A stretch of DNA of 29,509 bases from a virus. A model generated the notes under the pieces. It saw nothing but the letters and a program-made list of their open reading frames with translations, searched no databases and was not told where the DNA came from. The stretch's first letter is position 1; every line of letters begins with the position of its first letter. The stretch is from positions 1-29,509 of the IMG/VR virus record IMGVR_UViG_3300030104_003770; one strand, 5' to 3'. Position numbers and translations under genes: made by a program. Shown here piece after piece: positions 1 through 8,310 of this stretch.

Positions 1-143
1 GCATCTTTATAAACAAGTTGACCTTTCTCTAAAAATTCAAAGTAAGACTTTAAAAAAGAGACAAACCGAGGTCCTTCTTCTTGATAAAACTCAGGAAGAA
101 GTTCTTCAATCTGATCAGCTATTCTGTCATGAAATATTGGCAT
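1..143 (-). CDS. N-terminus of a long baseplate/tail-fibre-type virion protein (partial)
   Basis: Only the first 47 codons lie in the window; the rest runs off the left edge. The start ATG is at 143, ten bases after the stop of the preceding 152-aa gene. The N-terminus (MPIFHDRIADQIEELLPEF, then EEGPRFVSFLKSYFEFLE) is the kind that begins long structural proteins placed after gp6 in marine T4-like phages. An amphipathic helix rich in E, F and L is visible. The role as baseplate-proximal fibre or wedge protein is inferred from position and N-terminal resemblance; I cannot see the body of the protein. Confidence 0.6.
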   Translation of the reverse strand, partial: MPIFHDRIADQIEELLPEFYQEEGPRFVSFLKSYFEFLEKGQLVYKD

Positions 144-152
144 CGTTAATTA

Positions 153-611
153 TTAAGCTAATGTAGCGTTTCCACCAATCATCACCCAACCAATCGCTGA
201 GTAATAAAGTAAAGCGTTATCACCTACTGCATCAAAAGTAATAGTTGTGTAACCAGCTAATGTAGTTGGTGTTACAACAGTTGTTTGACCAGAAGAAGTC
301 TCTACTTTAGTGTAAAGAATTTTTAACTGACCAGCAATACCATTAGCTAATGTTACTGCGTTATTACCAGAGTTATCAGTATCAGTTGTGAAAGCTGTTA
401 CCATGCTTGTTACATCTGCAGCTCCAGCTCCAGTCAAAGACTGTTCTGATTGTGCAAACGCCAAGAAATTAGGAAGGTACTTAGTTACATTCTCTATTGA
501 AACCTTTTTGTTTACTGGAGTTCCAGAAGGGTCATCAATTACATGCAACAAGTCAGCACTTGCTATTCCTGTACTCAAATCCGTGAGTGCGGTTATTTTC
601 TTATCTGCCAT
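153..611 (-). CDS. small virion structural protein
   Basis: A 152-aa protein between gp6 and the tail-fibre-type gene on the late baseplate operon. The N-terminus (MADKKITALTDLSTGIASAD) is typical of trimeric fibre or head-fibre attachment proteins in marine T4-like phages. The rest is Thr/Gly/Ala/Val-rich and probably beta-structured, ending in a hydrophobic strand (LLYYSAIGWVMIGGN). It has no Cys. AGAGGA lies 8 nt before the ATG. A terminator hairpin upstream separates it from gp6, so it may have its own expression level. The family is recognised only loosely. Confidence 0.65.
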   Translation of the reverse strand: MADKKITALTDLSTGIASADLLHVIDDPSGTPVNKKVSIENVTKYLPNFLAFAQSEQSLTGAGAADVTSMVTAFTTDTDNSGNNAVTLANGIAGQLKILYTKVETSSGQTTVVTPTTLAGYTTITFDAVGDNALLYYSAIGWVMIGGNATLA

Positions 612-637
612 TTTCGTTTCCTCTTATTAGCATTGTT

Positions 638-656
638 AAAACCCTCACCATGAGGG
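638..656 (-). terminator. intrinsic terminator after gp6
   Basis: On the minus strand, CCCTCA-TGG-TGAGGG forms a perfect 6-bp stem with a 3-nt loop, followed by TTTT. It lies 34 nt past the gp6 stop. A second small hairpin (CCATG/CATGG, 666-681) sits between them. This would lower expression of the two genes downstream relative to gp6. Confidence 0.55.
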
Positions 657-689
657 AATTCTACTCCATGCATATACATGGACCATTAT

Positions 690-2555
690 TTAAGAGTAAC
701 TAGATGAGGTTGTATAACCTACTCCAGCACTCGTTTCACCACTTGCTACAGTATCTGCAGTACCCGTTACTGAGACTTCTGAAGCTGTGATATCCAACAA
801 TTGGTTCCTTGACGAAATAATATCATTCGAATCGGGAATAATTGTGAAATCTATAGATGTATCTGTATTAGATGTTGAACTATATGTCAACGAATTAATA
901 CTTACCACACCTGTTGAATATGTTATTGTACCTGCTGTATTATCAGCATATACTCTTGTTGAACCGTCTAAGTAATATCTTCTAACATTACCTTTACCAT
1001 CGTCATCAAAGAAATAATTATTTGTATCTCCTGAGATAAAGAAACCAGTTGAAGTTAATACACCACCACTGTCTGCATTATGTCCTGAATGTGGATTGTA
1101 AATTGCGTTACCAAAATCTAATTTAATAGATGACTTTGTACCGTCTACAGTTGCCGTGTAATTTTTTCTTAATTTGATATTTGTAATGTTTGAAAGAATA
1201 GAAGTTTCTGTATTATCTATCTGTCCTGTTAATTGTGAATGTCTAAACAATGTATCGAATCCTGATAGTTGATTATTATCATAAGAGATAATAGATGCTC
1301 TTACTAAAGTTTCTAAAGCTGATTTAGTTTGAGATGTTTTAGTAGGATCATATTTAAAATTAGTTGTTATTAATATTTGTAATATTTCAGCATCAACAAT
1401 TTCAGGTCTTACAGTCAATACACTTAATTTAGAAAGACTATTTTTTAAATCAGTTTTTTCAGCTGTTGTTAAATTGTTTGAATATTGAGATGGTTTAAGT
1501 GAAACAAATACTTTGCCATATTGTATAGGATCAGCATCTTCACCTCCCCATACAGCAATTGAATCTGCACCAGGATAAAGTTCTTGTAGTTTTGCTTTAT
1601 AATCTTGTACTGTTACTAATCTGTTTTGTGAAGTATAAAATTTAGAAGCTGAAAATTTAATTTGATCTGTTGTCTCTATATCTTTACCACCTGATGCACT
1701 TACAGTATTTGTAAATACAACATCAGAATTACCACTTATAGATGTTGACATAGAAAAAGTACTAGCACCATTTGCATGTGTATCGTCTGTTACTAGATAT
1801 GATATAGAAATTTGATCACCATCTTTAGGTTGAGCACCTATAATACCATCTCCAAAATATACTTCGAATAAACCTTCGTCATTTTCTTGAACATAAAAAA
1901 CAGTTGATGAAGAATTGATACCTGTTAAGTCACCTGCTTTCGTCCAAGCAGTAACTGTATTATTTGAAGTGATATTAATTTTAATTGTACTTGTATCGAT
2001 ATTAGAATTTAACAAAGCAAATCTTTGATTTGAAATTTGATTATCAAATCTGTAAATATCTGTAGTTAATTTACCTTGAAATATTTCTAAATCTTTAAAA
2101 GTAAATGTACCACCATCAGGACTTATTGTTTTATTATCCAATGCAATAAATGTAAATGATGTACCGTCAAAGACTGTTGTAAATTCATGTCCTCTATTAA
2201 TTGTTAAACTAGAAGGAACAACACCACCGACCCTTGGACTAGTTACTGTTAAATCGAATTTAGCTTTTGCAGCTGTTCTAGACGAAGGTGTGTAACCTAA
2301 TTCTTTTGCTCTTGATACTACATTCTTTCTAATCTGTGCTGTGTCTAAGAACATTTCTGATGCTACCATATTAGCATTGAAAGCTGATGTATGAGCTGAG
2401 TATGCTAAGAGATCAATTAATGTAGCTAAGTTTGAACCCTCAAAGTTATAATCTTTAAGCGTTGTTTGTCCTTTAAGATATTCTTTAAGACTACTTTCTA
2501 CATCTTCAAAGTCTAAATCTGTTATGTTAATGTTTGAACTGTTTATCGTTGCCAT
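690..2555 (-). CDS. 6: baseplate wedge subunit gp6 (baseplate J family)
   Basis: A 621-aa protein close in length to T4 gp6 (660 aa). The N-terminal part has the gp6/baseplate-J pattern: an acidic start, then YNFEGSNLATLIDLLAY and a helical stretch (SEMFLDTAQIRKNVVSRAKE) before a beta-rich body. Further on, QDYKAKLQELYPGADSIAVWGG matches the conserved core of the gpJ-like fold. gp6 forms the inner iris ring of the baseplate wedge. It overlaps the stop of gp25 by one base and is translationally coupled to it. The C-terminus is Ser/Thr-rich. Confidence 0.93.
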   Translation of the reverse strand: MATINSSNINITDLDFEDVESSLKEYLKGQTTLKDYNFEGSNLATLIDLLAYSAHTSAFNANMVASEMFLDTAQIRKNVVSRAKELGYTPSSRTAAKAKFDLTVTSPRVGGVVPSSLTINRGHEFTTVFDGTSFTFIALDNKTISPDGGTFTFKDLEIFQGKLTTDIYRFDNQISNQRFALLNSNIDTSTIKINITSNNTVTAWTKAGDLTGINSSSTVFYVQENDEGLFEVYFGDGIIGAQPKDGDQISISYLVTDDTHANGASTFSMSTSISGNSDVVFTNTVSASGGKDIETTDQIKFSASKFYTSQNRLVTVQDYKAKLQELYPGADSIAVWGGEDADPIQYGKVFVSLKPSQYSNNLTTAEKTDLKNSLSKLSVLTVRPEIVDAEILQILITTNFKYDPTKTSQTKSALETLVRASIISYDNNQLSGFDTLFRHSQLTGQIDNTETSILSNITNIKLRKNYTATVDGTKSSIKLDFGNAIYNPHSGHNADSGGVLTSTGFFISGDTNNYFFDDDGKGNVRRYYLDGSTRVYADNTAGTITYSTGVVSINSLTYSSTSNTDTSIDFTIIPDSNDIISSRNQLLDITASEVSVTGTADTVASGETSAGVGYTTSSSYS

Positions 2556-2974
2556 TATCTTACTCTCTCTAAAGTTATATTTATTTCGTGTGGTGCCGGG
2601 TCATTTTGAACAGTAAAATACATTGATACATCTAAACTATTACCTTCTAAAAATGTAACTACATCTGTTACTTGAGCTCTAGGTTCAAATTTATTTATAA
2701 CTGCTTTGATATCATCTTCTAAAACATCTGTACCAACAAAACTTGTAGATAATTCAAATAACATACCTCTTAAATCAACACCTAAACTAGGTTTGAATGG
2801 TCTCTCGTAAAGATTAGTTGATAATAAATTTCTTACTGATCTTTTTACAGCATTGAGGTCTTGTTTTAACGACATATCACCACTTTGAGGATGCAATGTA
2901 AAGTTAGTATCAATATCAGTAAACCACCTTCTTGCTACTCTAGAACTTTTATTTTTACTATTAAACTGTGCCAT
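2555..2974 (-). CDS. 25: baseplate wedge subunit gp25
   Basis: A 139-aa protein with the T4 gp25/GPW fold signature: a Phe/Asp-rich opening (WFTDIDTNFTLHPQSGDM), then DLNAVKRSVRNLLSTN and ERPFKPSLGVDLRGMLFE. This is the conserved EPR-type loop region that joins wedge to sheath; here it reads ERPF. T4 gp25 is 132 aa. It lies between gp5 and gp6 as in cyanophages. No Shine-Dalgarno sequence is visible; instead CATAAATA, a late-promoter variant, sits 5 nt before the ATG. Confidence 0.92.
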   Translation of the reverse strand: MAQFNSKNKSSRVARRWFTDIDTNFTLHPQSGDMSLKQDLNAVKRSVRNLLSTNLYERPFKPSLGVDLRGMLFELSTSFVGTDVLEDDIKAVINKFEPRAQVTDVVTFLEGNSLDVSMYFTVQNDPAPHEINITLERVR

Positions 2975-2979
2975 ACTAT

Positions 2980-2987
2980 TATTTATG
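2980..2987 (-). promoter_or_regulatory. late-promoter variant abutting gp25
   Basis: CATAAATA on the minus strand, one base from the T4 late consensus TATAAATA, lies in the 17-nt gap between gp5 and gp25. It is followed by 5 nt and the ATG. If it is used, gp25 has a leaderless late mRNA. Confidence 0.4.
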
Positions 2988-2991
2988 TCAA

Positions 2992-4263
2992 TTAATCAGG
3001 TACTTCTGTTTTACCAGCAGACGAACCTGAACTTATTGTATGTGTATGTGTATCAAGAACTATCTCTTTACCTGTTATGCTATCAGTAGCTGTAATTGTT
3101 GAATCATTAGTTTGTTCATCTGTAACATGAAGTTTACCTGTAATTGTTGTATCTGAAATAATTTCTGTTGTATCATTACCTGTAATTGTTATCTTACCTT
3201 CAGAAGTTACATCACTTGTACCTGTTATAGTAGCTTTAAGATTACCACCAACTGTACTTGTACTGTCACCTGTAACATTCATGTGAGCGTTACCTGTTAT
3301 ATTTACAACAACATCTCCTGTAATTGTAACAAAATCATTTCCAGCTACTACAGAATATTTGTCTTTTACAATTTTCTCTACATAATTACCCTCTTTATCT
3401 ATTTCAACTCTTGTACCTGTTCTATGATAAAGATGTATTCTTTCATAATCAGGTGTATCATCTAATTCTATTATATGACCTGACTCTGTTTCGTGAACAT
3501 GGTTGAAAGGATACTTCGGTTTTAAATATGTTGTAACATCTCTAAGAGCTGTATTATTTTCACCTTCAGTTTTACCTACTTCTAAATTTTCTAAACCAGG
3601 ACCTTCCTGAGTATCTAAAGTAAGAATAGGATATATATCTTTTACTGGATTACTATTTTCAGAAGCATAGTCTGTTGCTCTTGCCAAATAGTTTACACTT
3701 GATGATGCTTTATATTCTTTTTTCGGATAAGATGAACCTTCTGTTTCACCAAATCTTCTAGGTGATGTTTCGAGGTCTAATGATAGGCCATAATTTCTAT
3801 TAATGTGTTTTGGATTAGGTCCGTCAGGTGTACCTTCGTATTCAGAAACACTTTTTAATCTAGGATCATTAAATCCTTCTTTTGTAGTTCTTTTAACTTC
3901 TGTAAATGTTCGTGTACCTTTATCATCTATCTGTTCATCTATTCTATAGATATCAGTCATAATACCTGAAAAAGATCCTATCACGACAGCATCTTGCATT
4001 TCTTCACCATCTCTATAGAAACCCATGACTGTAGAACCTTCAACTAACCCATGATGAGATGTACCAAGACCTGATACAGAAGGTGTTGTTACAGGCATCA
4101 TTACTTGACACCATGGTAAGTCTGGTGTTGCTATCATTTGTTTTTCCCAAGTATGAGACCCGTGTATTCTAACACGAACTCTATTTTGGAACAAAGGATC
4201 GTTTCTATCTTCTACGACACCCGTGAACCAAATGAAACCTGTTTTACCTTGATATTTTAACAT
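2992..4263 (-). CDS. 5: baseplate central spike gp5 (lysozyme-less)
   Basis: A 423-aa protein with an N-terminal OB-fold of the gp5/VgrG type (residues about 8-105: GFIWFTGVVEDRNDPLFQNR, later LVEGSTVMGFYRDGEEMQD). A linker follows, then a C-terminal beta-helix of repeating V-x-G units (about 310-390: VVNITGNAHMNVTGDS, TITGTSDV). T4 gp5 has a lysozyme domain between these parts; none is recognisable here, as in many marine T4-like phages. It forms the needle that pierces the outer membrane. The ATG overlaps the stop of the upstream hub gene (TAATG-type overlap at 4263), and the pair would form the hub-spike complex. Confidence 0.9.
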   Translation of the reverse strand: MLKYQGKTGFIWFTGVVEDRNDPLFQNRVRVRIHGSHTWEKQMIATPDLPWCQVMMPVTTPSVSGLGTSHHGLVEGSTVMGFYRDGEEMQDAVVIGSFSGIMTDIYRIDEQIDDKGTRTFTEVKRTTKEGFNDPRLKSVSEYEGTPDGPNPKHINRNYGLSLDLETSPRRFGETEGSSYPKKEYKASSSVNYLARATDYASENSNPVKDIYPILTLDTQEGPGLENLEVGKTEGENNTALRDVTTYLKPKYPFNHVHETESGHIIELDDTPDYERIHLYHRTGTRVEIDKEGNYVEKIVKDKYSVVAGNDFVTITGDVVVNITGNAHMNVTGDSTSTVGGNLKATITGTSDVTSEGKITITGNDTTEIISDTTITGKLHVTDEQTNDSTITATDSITGKEIVLDTHTHTISSGSSAGKTEVPD

Positions 4264-5720
4264 TATATTGTTTTTCCATATTCTAAAGCTGTAGTTTCAA
4301 TATTATTAATTACTGAATCTTTAATACATCTTACATTTAAATCACATGATGAGGGTCCTAAAATCCATTGACAATGTGTAATTAAATGTTTACCATTATA
4401 AAATTTAGGGTCTACTTCATCTTGTCCTGGGTTAGGGTTTGGTATATCTAAATTAATTAGTTGACCAACTGAGATATCTGTTCTTGCTGACAATACTAAA
4501 TCTACTGAATGATAATTTAATAATTCATTTGCAGCTGCTCTAAATTGATGTGAACCTAAATGTATTTGATGATTAGCTTGATGAATATTATTTTTTTCAT
4601 CATTCACAAAAGATTGATCACTAACTAATATTTGATGAGCATCATGATAAGAACTAATTGAATTACCTTCTTTTGAACCTGATATAGCAACTTCTCCTTC
4701 ATCGGATGATTCTCCAATATGTAAAACTTCTGGTTCTACTCTAACAAAAGGATGTTGTTCAATAGCTTGTGATTGACCACCATAAAACTTTTCTAAAAAA
4801 CTGTAAGACTTTTCTGTAAAAAATTGATATGTATTATCTATAGTAGTTTGTTTAGACCCAAATAATCCTTTGACAGTAGCTTCTAATACATTAGCATGAT
4901 TAGTTATTTCATACGATAATATTCTTCTACTAGCACCAATAGTTTCCTCGGTTGAATCAGCAGGTACATCTTTAGTACTATCTGCTGCTACAGCTTGTGA
5001 ATATGTAAATGGTCTACCACCAGCGTAATCAATCAACATCATACTTGCTAATGACTGTATTCTGTAACTACCATTAGCTGTCTGATACCAATAAAAAGAA
5101 TCTTGTAGTCCTGATGATTCATCAATACCTTGTGATTGTGAACACAACCAATTTATTGAATAGTTTACTGTCCAATTAGGTATGACTACATGATAATTAT
5201 CACCTTGTGATTTTTCTCTTACTTCGAAATGAGGTATTAATTTTTCTTTTACAGTTTCATTTTTAATACCTAAATGATCCTCTGCTAACAAAGCAGCCAT
5301 GTTAGTCATTGAACCTCTTAGTGCTTGACTAACTCTTTTTCTTCTAGACTCTAAAAACTCATTTGCTGTAAAGAATAACATGAGTACTTGAGTTTGATCT
5401 TCAAGTCTTGATTGACCAACTTTATATATTCTAAATACTTGATCGATTACATCTTCATCATCAATTTCATCATTCTTACCAGATGGTTGTCTAAATCTAA
5501 GTCTTAAAGATTCTTGACCAAATATTTTAGCGTTCTCTAAAAGATTAATAGAATCACCTAACATTAAATGACCTTGTAAAAAATTAGATTGTATTGATTC
5601 ACTTAGAACACATTCTATCATGAGGTCACGAACATCAAATCCTTCACCTTCATTATTTACTATTGTCAATATTTCTAACTCATAACTATCCGGTTTAGAG
5701 TTATCTATTCCTACTGCCAT
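4263..5720 (-). CDS. baseplate hub protein, gp27-like
   Basis: A 485-aa protein directly upstream of gp5 and overlapping it by one base. The N-terminus (SYELEILTIVNNEGEGFDVR, then MIECVLSESIQSNFLQGHLM) and the C-terminal pattern (VGQLINLDIPNPNPG, then GKHLITHCQWIL) resemble the gp27/VgrG tail-hub domains that bind the OB domain of gp5. T4 gp27 is 391 aa, so this one is longer. The hub identity rests on adjacency to gp5 and these patterns. It could instead be called a gp27-type conserved structural protein. Confidence 0.78.
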   Translation of the reverse strand: MAVGIDNSKPDSYELEILTIVNNEGEGFDVRDLMIECVLSESIQSNFLQGHLMLGDSINLLENAKIFGQESLRLRFRQPSGKNDEIDDEDVIDQVFRIYKVGQSRLEDQTQVLMLFFTANEFLESRRKRVSQALRGSMTNMAALLAEDHLGIKNETVKEKLIPHFEVREKSQGDNYHVVIPNWTVNYSINWLCSQSQGIDESSGLQDSFYWYQTANGSYRIQSLASMMLIDYAGGRPFTYSQAVAADSTKDVPADSTEETIGASRRILSYEITNHANVLEATVKGLFGSKQTTIDNTYQFFTEKSYSFLEKFYGGQSQAIEQHPFVRVEPEVLHIGESSDEGEVAISGSKEGNSISSYHDAHQILVSDQSFVNDEKNNIHQANHQIHLGSHQFRAAANELLNYHSVDLVLSARTDISVGQLINLDIPNPNPGQDEVDPKFYNGKHLITHCQWILGPSSCDLNVRCIKDSVINNIETTALEYGKTI

Positions 5721-5722
5721 AA

Positions 5723-6463
5723 CTAATCTCTAACTAATGTTTTAAATTCTTTTACAACTTTATCTATAAATTTAGGTTCTATTATACGAATTAAAAACTT
5801 ATCCTCATTTAAATCTCTTTCATATTCTTCATTTGAAACTGATGTATTTCCTGTAGAAACAGTTGTCTTTAAATCATTTGAATCTGTATAATGATGTACT
5901 ATATCTTTTTCAGTTGCTACAGAAGTAACTGTAAAACTTTTTTCTGAATCTGCACCGACTACAGTACCATTTGTAAATGTACCATCAACACTATTCAATA
6001 TTATTCTATTAAATGTTGGATCGACTTGAGTAACAAATCCAAAAGCATTTGATGATGATTGTGAAACTTTTTCTCCTAGTTGAAATTTACTAGATACTTC
6101 TGTTGTATGATTAAATGAAACTATATCTGTAGATGAACTTCCAATTAAAGCTGTACCAGAATATTTTCTTTCTATGAATCTATGAAATACTGGACCTGAT
6201 TTTGGCCAATCATTAAAGTCTTGTAAATTTTCATTGACTAAAAAGAAAGTCCAATATAATGTAGAGTCACCATACAATTTAGATGCAACAACATCAGGTC
6301 TTTCTCCTTCTGTTATTCTATAATAATTATATCCTGCGATGCCTTCTTGTAGATAACTCCAAGTAGAAACTTTACGAAATAAATCTTTAGCACGAAAATA
6401 TTTACCATCACTTTTGAAGTCATACCTTATATCAGGTATATGTTTAAAAAAACCTCTGGCCAT
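5723..6463 (-). CDS. 53: baseplate wedge subunit gp53
   Basis: A 246-aa protein. Residues 40-100 carry the gp53 core: GIAGYNYYRITEGERPDVVA, LYGDSTLYWTFFLVNENL and DFNDWPKSG, a LysM-like segment. T4 gp53 is 196 aa; the extra length comes from a beta-rich Ser/Thr insert (about 105-185). gp53 clamps wedges together in the baseplate. The ATG overlaps the gp48 stop (TAATG), so translation is coupled. Confidence 0.9.
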   Translation of the reverse strand: MARGFFKHIPDIRYDFKSDGKYFRAKDLFRKVSTWSYLQEGIAGYNYYRITEGERPDVVASKLYGDSTLYWTFFLVNENLQDFNDWPKSGPVFHRFIERKYSGTALIGSSSTDIVSFNHTTEVSSKFQLGEKVSQSSSNAFGFVTQVDPTFNRIILNSVDGTFTNGTVVGADSEKSFTVTSVATEKDIVHHYTDSNDLKTTVSTGNTSVSNEEYERDLNEDKFLIRIIEPKFIDKVVKEFKTLVRD

Positions 6464-7740
6464 TATATATCTCTCCCAGGACCTACTGGAGGACCAATTT
6501 GTCTACCATTACCGACAGGAGGACCTATCTGTCTTCCATTTCTAGAAGTACCATCAGGTTCAGTTCTAGCTTCTTTTGCTTTCTTCTCTTTTGCTTTTGC
6601 TTCTTTTTCTTTTCTAGCTTTTTCTGATGCTTGTCGTTTTTGTTCATTAGTAGTAACTACATCACTACCCATCTCTTGACTTTGTTCACGACCATCACTA
6701 TTAGCATTCAAGAATGCTGATGATTTATTTTTATACTTATCTCTTGTAAGAGTAGATGTTTCTGTAAAGTTTAATGTCAAACCAACAGAAGTGGGTGCAC
6801 CATCAATAAATGTAGAGAATGATTGACCGTCTGTATAATTAACTTCAACACCTGTACATACTGAAACTAAAGGATAATCAATATGGTCTTTGAAAGGACC
6901 TCTAAATCTTATTGCCCACTCATTTGGGAAAGTGTATATTCTGTTTGCTTCTCCTGCTGTACCTGGTAAAGCAGATAGTTTAAAAGCATGAATTATTTCT
7001 TGTATTGACTGAGCATCATCTGCGTTCTTAGGTCGTAAATTAAATGTATAAGAATATGTTCTAAAACTTACACCTTCAAATAATTGAAACTTTAATGGAT
7101 TGACAGCTTTACCGATTGATTGCATAACCAAATCACCACCAGGAGCTCCTGATTTAATTAGATTAAGTATTTCTTCTCTACTATTTTGAGAACCAAAGTC
7201 TTCATTCATAAACAAAGAACCAATCATACCTTCTACAATACCTTTTTCTGCTTCTTTATAAGTCACAGCTACATTATCTTGTAAAGTATCAGGTACATAT
7301 AAAAATATATCATATACATCTTCACCAGCATGGTCTTTAACATTTCTATCTAATGATCTAAAATGAATATAATTTGTAAGAGGTTGTCCTGAACCATCTT
7401 CTTTTCTAAATTCTTTTGGGAATGCTAAAGCTATTTTATTACTTGGTGATTCAGCACTTCTACCTTTTGAAGGGTCATTAAGAATAGCTGCTCGTGCTTC
7501 TCTATTCTTACCTTTCATATCTAATACTTCTGCAGATATTTCTGGTATATTAGATACACGAATACCTGTAAGACCTGTTAGTAAATCAGATAATCCGTCT
7601 GCTACTCTTTGATCGAACTTATTTCCTAGTTCACCAATCTTTGAATCTATATTTTTAACATCATTAACTATATTGTTAAGATCACCTTTAACTGAACTTA
7701 CATAGCTTTTTGCTGTTGCTTTTACTTTTTTGAAACTCAT
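6463..7740 (-). CDS. 48: baseplate tail-tube cap gp48
   Basis: A 425-aa protein starting the leftward late operon. The central part (YSYTFNLRPKNADDAQSIQE, then FPNEWAIRFRG and VCTGVEVNYTDGQ) is characteristic of gp48, the tube-fold protein that caps the hub and nucleates the tail tube. T4 gp48 is 364 aa. The extension here is a charged Lys/Glu/Ala segment (about 367-395) followed by a 10-residue tandem repeat (NGRQIGPPVG twice) and PGRDI. That tail looks disordered and is not part of the T4 fold. Confidence 0.88.
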   Translation of the reverse strand: MSFKKVKATAKSYVSSVKGDLNNIVNDVKNIDSKIGELGNKFDQRVADGLSDLLTGLTGIRVSNIPEISAEVLDMKGKNREARAAILNDPSKGRSAESPSNKIALAFPKEFRKEDGSGQPLTNYIHFRSLDRNVKDHAGEDVYDIFLYVPDTLQDNVAVTYKEAEKGIVEGMIGSLFMNEDFGSQNSREEILNLIKSGAPGGDLVMQSIGKAVNPLKFQLFEGVSFRTYSYTFNLRPKNADDAQSIQEIIHAFKLSALPGTAGEANRIYTFPNEWAIRFRGPFKDHIDYPLVSVCTGVEVNYTDGQSFSTFIDGAPTSVGLTLNFTETSTLTRDKYKNKSSAFLNANSDGREQSQEMGSDVVTTNEQKRQASEKARKEKEAKAKEKKAKEARTEPDGTSRNGRQIGPPVGNGRQIGPPVGPGRDI

Positions 7741-7783
7741 AATTCTTGATACTCTATTCTCTATTGTAATATATACTTATAGT

Positions 7784-7791
7784 TATTTATG
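7784..7791 (-). promoter_or_regulatory. late-promoter variant for the gp48 operon
   Basis: CATAAATA on the minus strand lies 43 nt before the gp48 ATG, in the divergent gap between gp48 and gp4. It overlaps the gp4 start codon on the other strand. It differs by one base from the T4 late consensus. Confidence 0.5.
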
Positions 7792-8244
7792 TCTTATAAA
7801 GGAAAGTTTAGACCCAAGAATCCAAATAAGTATAAAGGTAACCCTAGTAATATTATTTATCGCTCTTTATTAGAGCGTAGATTCATGGTTTATCTAGATA
7901 GTAATCCCTCTATATTAAAATGGTGTTCAGAAGAAATTGTTATACCGTATGTATCACCGGTAGATAATCGTGTGCATAGGTATTTTCCTGATTTTTACAT
8001 TAAGTATAAAACAAAAGATGATATGATAGTAGAAGAACTAATTGAAGTGAAACCTTTCGTTCAATGTTCACCTCCAAATCCCAAGAAGAAACTTACTAAA
8101 ACAGGTAGAACTTCTAAAAGATATCTAAAAGAAGTACAAACTTACATAGTTAATGATGCAAAATGGAACTCAGCTATGAAGTATTGTAAAGATAGAAAGT
8201 GGAAATGGAGAATTCTAACAGAAAAAGATATTAACATCTACTAA
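7789..8244 (+). CDS. 4: head completion protein gp4
   Basis: A 151-aa protein; T4 gp4 is 150 aa. It shows a PD-(D/E)XK/TnsA-like nuclease-fold pattern: E29 (SLLERRF), D68 (RYFPDFYIKY) and E86-V-K88 (LIEVKP). These features belong to the gp50/gp4 head-completion family needed to make heads competent for tail joining. It is the first gene of the rightward late operon and is divergent from gp48. There is no clear Shine-Dalgarno sequence before the ATG; an upstream AT-rich segment is the only candidate promoter. Confidence 0.88.
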   Translation: MSYKGKFRPKNPNKYKGNPSNIIYRSLLERRFMVYLDSNPSILKWCSEEIVIPYVSPVDNRVHRYFPDFYIKYKTKDDMIVEELIEVKPFVQCSPPNPKKKLTKTGRTSKRYLKEVQTYIVNDAKWNSAMKYCKDRKWKWRILTEKDINIY

Positions 8245-8248
8245 CTGA

Positions 8249-8256
8249 CATAAATA
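8249..8256 (+). promoter_or_regulatory. late-promoter variant before the outer-membrane gene
   Basis: CATAAATA lies 5 nt after the gp4 stop and 55 nt before the ATG of the next gene. The leader contains ATGAT/ATCAT, a 5-bp hairpin near 8270-8284, and ends with AAGGAG 7-8 nt before the ATG. Confidence 0.45.
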
Positions 8257-8310
8257 CTTTATTAACATTATGATTTTATATCATGAAAACTAATATTTAA
8301 GGAGTAATAT

